From Berberis thunbergii (lineage: Eukaryota; Streptophyta; Magnoliopsida; Ranunculales; Berberidaceae): 64,000 nt of DNA. Below the pieces are notes generated by a model. That model was not told the DNA's origin. It did not search any database and was given only the letters and a program-made list of their open reading frames with translations. Both the position numbers and the translations under genes were made by a program. The stretch is taken from the NCBI GenBank assembly GCA_003290165.1, contig QNQO01000653.1, positions 434,001-498,000 on the forward strand. Direction: 5' to 3'. Positions 57,071 to 64,000 of this stretch are shown piece by piece (the first letter of the stretch is position 1; each line of letters starts with the position of its first letter).

Positions 57071-57764
57071 ATAAGTACTGCTGAAAATCATACTAGTCAG
57101 TCAACACTAGTATTTTGAGTATGATAGTTAGTCAGACAACATTGAAAAAGATGGTAAAGCTAAAACTGGACGCTTATGTGTACTTCTTGGAATAACTTCA
57201 AGCCAAGCAACATTGAAAGCAAGCAACAATGAAAGGTTATCATAACAGTCAAGAGTCCCAAATGACATTGCTAAACAAGGAAACAACAACCACTTACTAG
57301 TGCAAACACGTGGTGCAATGGGATTGTGTTGCACACTCGACATACTTAGATAGCTAGTAATCTAAGTTACTCGTTGACCTTAGTGTTTGTGCCGAAAGAT
57401 TAGCTTTAAAAAATTTACAGTATAACAAATCCAAATTGAAGAAATCTAAAGCCCAACCTGGAAAGAACATTAGGATGAGTCCATCAAAAGGACAAGGGCC
57501 AAGGAACATATTGTGACCAACTCAAAAGAGAAGCCATCCCTAGAAATATTCCGTTGCATTCTTTCAAACTTTACAGAAAAAAATAATAATAACAAAAACA
57601 ATAAAAAAACAAAAAATAGAGAATGACATACAGATCTTAGTTGGTATAAGCATCAAGGGGTTGAAATCTAGTGTTATAAGAACACAAGCTCTAGGTGTTT
57701 CGGTTGGTACATTCATAGCTCAAGTAGATGGCATGACGTCACCTTTATCTCTACCTAGCTTAAA

Positions 57765-58110
57765 GGTTATCTTAACAGTCAGTAAAAATGCTGACTATTT
57801 GTAGCAAGCAACAATGAGCAACAAGAACAAACTGACCAACAAACACATATAAAACTTCTGAAATTCTGCTGAGGTTATCTTAACAGTCAGTAAAAATGTT
57901 GATTGTTTGTAGCAAGCAACAATGAGCAAGAAGAACAAACTGACCAACAAACACATATAAAACTGCTGAAAATCTGCTGAGGTTATCTTAACAGTCAGTA
58001 CAAATTCTGACTGTTTGTAGCAAGCAACAATGAATTCCTTCAGTCAGGCAACAAAATGACCAAGAAGAACAAAGTGACCAACAAACACATCTAAAAACTG
58101 CTGAAAATCA
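57765..58110. repeat. 108-bp satellite-like repeat, three units
   Basis: Units begin GGTTATCTTAACAGTCAGTA at 57765, 57873 and 57981. Each contains TTTGTAGCAAGCAACAATGA and GACCAACAAACACATATAAAA. The third unit carries an insertion of about 20 bases. Single-unit relics occur near 57060-57100 and 57230-57260. Confidence 0.9.
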
Positions 58111-58510
58111 TACTAGTAAAAATGAAGTTCTGATTTTTTTTAAACTACAAGTTGGCATTGAAGTAAACTCAGATGTCATCACATATGAAATATTTTGCTG
58201 ATTCAAAGAAGAACCATCAGTTAAGTTGACCACAGAAGAAAATTTTACTCTTGGAAAATTTTAATCTTATTCTAATTATTTCACTAGACTTTTCATGCAT
58301 CTAGACAGTCACAGAAAAACCCTATAAAGAATGCCAACTCCACAAAATTATAGGAGAACTACACATAAAAGACTTCAATAAAAAAAAACAAATTGATCGC
58401 AGCCTACATGGAATAAGAAGCACGATTGATACAAGGGAGGGAGGAACATACTCTGCTGAAAGGAATTGCTAGAATAAAGCTCTAATAAGATCAAGACCCT
58501 GCCTAACTCT
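58111..58510. other. Non-coding CACTA interior
   Basis: AT-rich, without recognisable frame apart from the start of the neighbouring TRS120 fragment. Confidence 0.4.
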
Positions 58511-58544
58511 GCGTAAATTACGAGAAAGGCTCCCCGACATGCAA

Positions 58545-58686
58545 CCAGAGGATCTCCTGCATGAACAGAAGATAGCAATATCTCCTTCAGTACATCCATT
58601 TGCAGGGTGCTCCACTGGGACTCAAATGATGAAATGACTGAATAGGGGTGCATTTTTCCAATGTCAGCGTAACTTGATCCAATATC
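58545..58686 (-). pseudogene. TRS120 (TRAPPII subunit) exon fragment
   Basis: An intact acceptor (GCGTCAG, ending 58687) opens an exon on the minus strand. It reads DIGSSYADIGKMHPYSVISS then FESQWSTLQMDVLKEILLSS and VHAGDPLVA. This matches the plant TRS120/VAN4 protein, a TRAPPII tether acting at the trans-Golgi/early endosome and cell plate (normal continuation WSAAARLLRSYYPL). After VA the homology decays within about 40 bases. It is a captured genomic fragment without coding function. Identification rests on memory of the family sequence. Confidence 0.6.
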
Positions 58687-58752
58687 CTGACGCAAGAAAA
58701 ATTAAATGACATAAGCTCCAAAAATGCAGTTCCATGTCTAGAGAATCAGCTT

Positions 58753-60736
58753 TTTTTTTTTTTTTTGGAAAGGCAAGCGCGGGGTGTAAATGGGCTCCCC
58801 AGACCACAGAAAAAAAACCATTACAAGTTACATTCGAAGGTATGTTCACTCGTTACAGCATCCATAGGACAATACACTTGCTTCAATTCTTCAACAAAGA
58901 ACCTAATTAGTACTAGAATCATCGTCTCCAAGTTGGGGAGTAACCCTGCAAAATGTTCTGCTACTAAAGTAGTTGCATGAGAGACCTGCCGTAACTTTTC
59001 TTCCTCATAAGTAACAATCAATCCTTTAATCACTCTCATGACGTGATTTATACCTATTGTTGGCCCTAGGATGTATGAGAAGTCGTCGTAAGGATACGAA
59101 CCACAATGAATCGTGATATAAAAACCATTGAATGCTAGCACTAATCTAGCATCCATACAAGGTTCTAATAAACATTTGCATTCTACTTGTATTTGCATCA
59201 TCAGTTACCTGAATTTAGGATTTGTCTTCTTGCTTCGAGAGGACCTTCGAGGAACATATGTCGTGGGAGACTGTATTGTGGGAAACTCACGTTCTTCTTC
59301 ACTAGTGTTTTGCCCCACCTGTGGTGCTGCCGCTGCAAGGGAAGCTTGAATTTCAGCGACCCATGCATCCATGCCTAATTTTGCAATTGCTGATTGTACA
59401 GCGTTAACGTCTTGGGGTGTTAGGCGATCCATGATCGTTGTGGGATCTTTCTCCAGTCCTCCTATATCATCGGTTGCGCGAAGCACCTCCACTACCTGCA
59501 TTGGGTTGTCCTCTGAGTTAGCTATGGGGGTAGACAGACCTGGCTCTGCTGCTACTTCAGCGTCTGAATCCGCAGCCTGAATCGTCATTTCAATCCCATT
59601 GGGTGAGTAACCTGCATCCCTACAGTCATCCCTGAATTCTTTTAAGTGTTGCTCCTGAGCAACAGCAACCAAACTTTGTTGCTCTTTGAGTAGTGGCTCC
59701 TGCGTTACGATCATTGAGTCATTGTCATCATGTTCTTGGGTGTTCTGGTCATTGAATGTAGAAGTGCTCGTGCTCACTTGTGGCATACTGGTAGTGGAGT
59801 CCCTAGATTTGAATGTGTGTTTGCCAACGGCTGTAGTCCAGCCTTCCTCTCCGGATGCTTGAGTAGTATCCTTGCCAATGTTACCTTGCTGAACTGGTTT
59901 CCACACCTTAGCGCTTGTCTTGGTTGCTGTCTGTTGCGATGGGCATCTAGCACTCGAATGACCAAATCCCTTACATTGCCCACATAGAGTAGGTTTCCAT
60001 GAGTATTCAACCTCAATAACTATTGTTTTTCCATCATCAATGACAACGGGGATGGAGCTAGGGAATTGACAATTAGGATTGATTTCGATGCAGACCCTGG
60101 CAAAGGAAAGTCGTGATCTGGTGTCGGTAGCCTTGTCTAGCATTAGGGGGTACCAATTGCGCTCGCAATTGCTTGGAGCCCTTCTTTGCTCCATAGGAAT
60201 AGTGGCACCTTCTTGAAGTTTACCCAAATGGGCACAGAGTTAAGCACCTCAACGTCCTCTTCAATATAAGGTTTCCATGGTCTTAGAAGAAACAAACGAC
60301 TTGCTATATGAACAGGCCCAATATCAAGCACCTTCCGCCTGTCGTCCTCATTGATAAATTTGAAATAAACTGGAGGTTTGATGGGCCATTGTCATTCCTT
60401 TTAGCAAAAAGGGACGCCCAACTCGGGGAAGGTCTCTCTGTTTTGTCATTTGCAGTCATAGTGGTTGTTGTTGGAACCACCAAAGGAGCGATGGTGTTAG
60501 CATTCTGCTCGCTAATGAAAGCCTGTGTGGTAGGTTGTTTGCCTGCACGAAGTTGCTCGACGTGTTCTTTCCCCCTCTGACCTTCTTGAATCTCTCCATG
60601 AGGGGGTGGGGAAAGATTCGTTTGAGCCGTGTTCAACATTGAATCAGTCCATGAACAAGAAGATCTCAGACAGAATCGGAGCTCGATTCGCTGCAATAGA
60701 ATCGTGTCCTCAAGGAGATGCTGCCTGAAGCAACAC
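58753..60736 (-). mobile_element. L1-type LINE insertion nested in the CACTA element
   Basis: The 3' end is a T-run on the plus strand (58753-58767). Flanking direct repeats AATCAGCTT occur at 58744-58752 and 60737-60745, as expected for target-primed LINE insertion. The 5' part encodes ORF1 (59205-60735). Only 450 bases separate the ORF1 stop from the tail; most of ORF2 is missing, with at most a degenerate RNase-H-like remnant. The intact target duplication means the internal loss either preceded insertion or spared both ends. Confidence 0.8.
59205..60640 (-). pseudogene. LINE ORF1 (DUF4283 plus CCHC zinc knuckle)
   Basis: The chain reads MLNTAQTNLSPPPHGEIQEG (from about 60640), then a DUF4283 region (WKPYIEEDVEVLNSVPIWVN, KEGLQAIASAIGTP, DKATDTRSRLSFARVCIEIN), a zinc knuckle CGQCKGFGHSSARC (C-x2-C-x4-H-x4-C), and an acidic/Gln-rich tail ending in a basic RRSSRSKKTNPKFR. 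This is the RNA-binding ORF1 of plant L1 elements. Two frame changes, near 60330 and 60165, separate three otherwise open pieces; the longest open piece is 340 codons. Confidence 0.8.
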
Positions 60737-60745
60737 AATCAGCTT

Positions 60746-62180
<1,435 letters not shown>

Positions 62181-62224
62181 ATGCATTCAACAAATTCTTA
62201 CTACTTTTCCAAGCAACCTTTTCC

Positions 62225-62375
62225 AAGCATACAAATAGCATTCAAACAGCATTCAACATACATTTGAGCAATTCAAGCATACGATTCAACATTCAGCATT
62301 CAACATTTAATATTCAACATACATTTCAGCATTCAAGCATTTCATCATTTTAGCATTCAAGCAACATTCAACATT
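62225..62375. repeat. AGCATTCAA/ATTCAACAT low-complexity repeat
   Basis: About 15 degenerate copies of a 9-11-bp motif (CATTCAACAT, AGCATTCAAGC) lie in tandem. Confidence 0.8.
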
Positions 62376-62436
62376 CAAATTAGCTACGGTTAAAGTTTAA
62401 TTACTCATGTATTTAGGTGCGTATGGTTAAAGTTTA

Positions 62437-64000
62437 ATTACTCACCCCGCTTGGCTGCGTCGCGGATCCCATTAGAGGTTGGATGTTTGTCATGAATGCT
62501 CTAATTTCCTCCATATCAATGGACAACGTGTCTACCTTCTGATTGGTTGTCTCCAACTTTACTTTGGTTGTTTCCAGATTTGCTTTCGTTGTCTCCAGAT
62601 TTGCTGTCGTTGTCTCCATATTCGCTTTCGTTGTCTCCAGATTTGCTTCAGTGGTTGCTAGCTTTTCCTTCGTAGCTGCGAGCTCTTGTGCAGTTGCATC
62701 ATGAGCTGCAACCAGCTGTTGCTTAGTACGCTCATGTGATTCCACTAGTTAACGTACTTTGGCATTAGCTTCATCCCCCACTCTCTGAACGACCGCATTC
62801 AATTGCTCATGATTTTGCCCATCTTCATTGCGGAGCATTTTTGGAGTGAAACCCCATACATCTTGGCCCTCCCTTGTCCATCCCCCCCCCCCCCCCCCCA
62901 TCACATCTGTAAACGCCTCCTCCCTATTCATTCCCTCTCAGCCATCTGTTGGTTGTGTTAGTTGTTCCATTTGCTCCTAGATCAAAACAGATGCGCATAC
63001 CCATAAACCATAAATGATCAAATACATTTTATGATGGTTAACAACATTAGAACAACACGTTACCTAGGTACATTCATATAATTCCATAGAATATAACGTA
63101 CATATCTCCTTGCTGCTTCTGGCTGAGGGAATAATCCATCAGATAATGTGTAAGTTGCTTTGAACATTTGCATACGATCTGGTTCTTGTCCATTTGGGTT
63201 TTTTCTCTTTGGAATAATACAAATTACATTAAAAGAATATACATAAGGTAGTACATCTTCATGCATTAAGGGGTAATATATGAGCGGCATGGCACATAAC
63301 ATACATTTTATATAGAAAGCATTGGGAAAAAATTGCTACCTCTTCCTCCCATTTACATGCAAATGACATGGTTCCACATCGATGAATCATCTTCAATCGG
63401 GCGCGATTTGCTTTATTTTGTGCACTGACTTTCTGCATACAAACACAAATTCACAGTTACAATTCCTTTCAATCATATGAACTATGGTACTAGTAAAACT
63501 ACAGTACTTAACATATACACCTTAAAATTTTCGCTCCTCCAGTACTCTACAAGCTTCCGCCACTGAGCCTTATCCACCCCATCATCAGTGTGCTCATATT
63601 GTTGCTCAAGTGGTCGATCATACCTATGATATTCCCTGAACAAATAGTGCTTCCATTGTTTCCAACAATCGCAAGCTTTAGTTTGGACCCATCTCTGTCA
63701 AATTTTATAATAAAGTTTTTTTTAGTATAATATAATCACATGTCGATATATAAAAACACTAATTATCAAATTTGAAACAAAATCACTCGTCAAGATAGAC
63801 AAAGACCTTAGTTATCTCCGGACAGTTTTCGAATGAGAACTTTGCCTGTGACAAAAATGCAGGATTCCAATAATTATCAAGCTATGATACGTAATATAGA
63901 TATACGTTTTGGGAAAATGTGCTATGTCGTATATTATTAAACTTGCAAGACTATTACCGATATGATCTTCCAAATAGTTTCCTTCACATTTGGTGAAATC
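62437..64000 (-). CDS. CACTA (En/Spm) Transposase_24-type protein, partial and degenerate
   Basis: Exons read leftward: from 63960 (ISPNVKETIWKIIS, truncated by the window edge), about 63845-63807 (AKFSFENCPEITK), 63694-63531 (RWVQTKACDCWKQWKHYLFR, KAQWRKLVEYWRSENFK), 63432-63340 (KVSAQNKANRARLKMIHRCG, SFACKWEEE), about 63215-63100 (KNPNGQEPDRMQMFKATYTL), and 62960-62437. Introns between them are GT..AG and phases agree at the junctions I checked. This is the plant Ptta/En/Spm transposase domain. The last exon holds a poly-Gly stretch from a C18 run and a coiled coil of LETTKAN heptads. A TAA at 62748-62746 breaks the last exon, so this copy is probably inactive. Confidence 0.7.
62530..62660. 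repeat. 21-bp repeat encoding LETTKAN heptads
   Basis: Units of the type GTTGTCTCCAGATTTGCTTTC (plus strand) recur about six times. On the minus strand they encode consecutive heptads LETTKAN/METTTAN/LETTKVK, a predicted coiled coil in the transposase-like protein. Confidence 0.85.

Overview
The window is nuclear DNA from a flowering plant, most likely a woody or otherwise repeat-rich eudicot. The evidence is spliced genes with GT..AG introns, plant-specific protein families (clade-D PP2C, DUF630/DUF632, plant beta-adaptin, SBP-box), and a dense mix of plant transposon types: Ty1/copia, a probable Gypsy solo LTR, L1 and RTE LINEs, hAT, Mutator, PIF/Harbinger and CACTA. I cannot name the species.

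Layout. 1-1.4 kb: a broken chimeric gene copy on the minus strand, an hnRNP/RRM protein joined to a hydroxy(phenyl)pyruvate reductase fragment. 1.9-7.0 kb: a Ty1/copia retrotransposon with both LTRs, whose Gag has been largely replaced, in frame, by about 230 codons of an NADPH-thioredoxin reductase. 7.3-18.3 kb: a transposon nest holding a Mutator-type hairpin MITE, an L1 LINE remnant split by a 3.2-kb solo LTR, two copies of a long-armed Mutator-like foldback element made of CATCTCGAG-type subrepeats, and a hAT element with a perfect 8-bp target duplication. 18.5-23.3 kb: an intact clade-D protein phosphatase 2C gene (+). 23.3-32.2 kb: intergenic DNA with MITEs and hAT relics. 32.3-39.3 kb: a NITRATE REGULATORY GENE2-like DUF630/DUF632 gene (+), complete except for one missing base in exon 1, with an RTE LINE in its large intron. 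40.7-51.8 kb: an intact 15-exon gene for the large beta-adaptin of AP-1/AP-2 (+). 53.1-64 kb: a CACTA transposon end and, on the minus strand at the right, its Transposase_24-type gene running off the window. Between them lie minus-strand fragments of an SBP-box factor (SPL), a TRAPPII subunit (TRS120) and CDC48, plus a nested LINE. This looks like a gene-capturing Pack-CACTA.

The three intact or near-intact genes are co-oriented but functionally unrelated (phosphatase signalling, membrane-anchored regulatory protein, clathrin adaptor). Their spacing is set by transposon insertions rather than by any operon-like logic. The most unusual content is host-gene capture by transposable elements of two different classes within one window: reverse-transcribed, intronless capture inside a copia Gag, and intron-containing multi-gene capture inside a CACTA.
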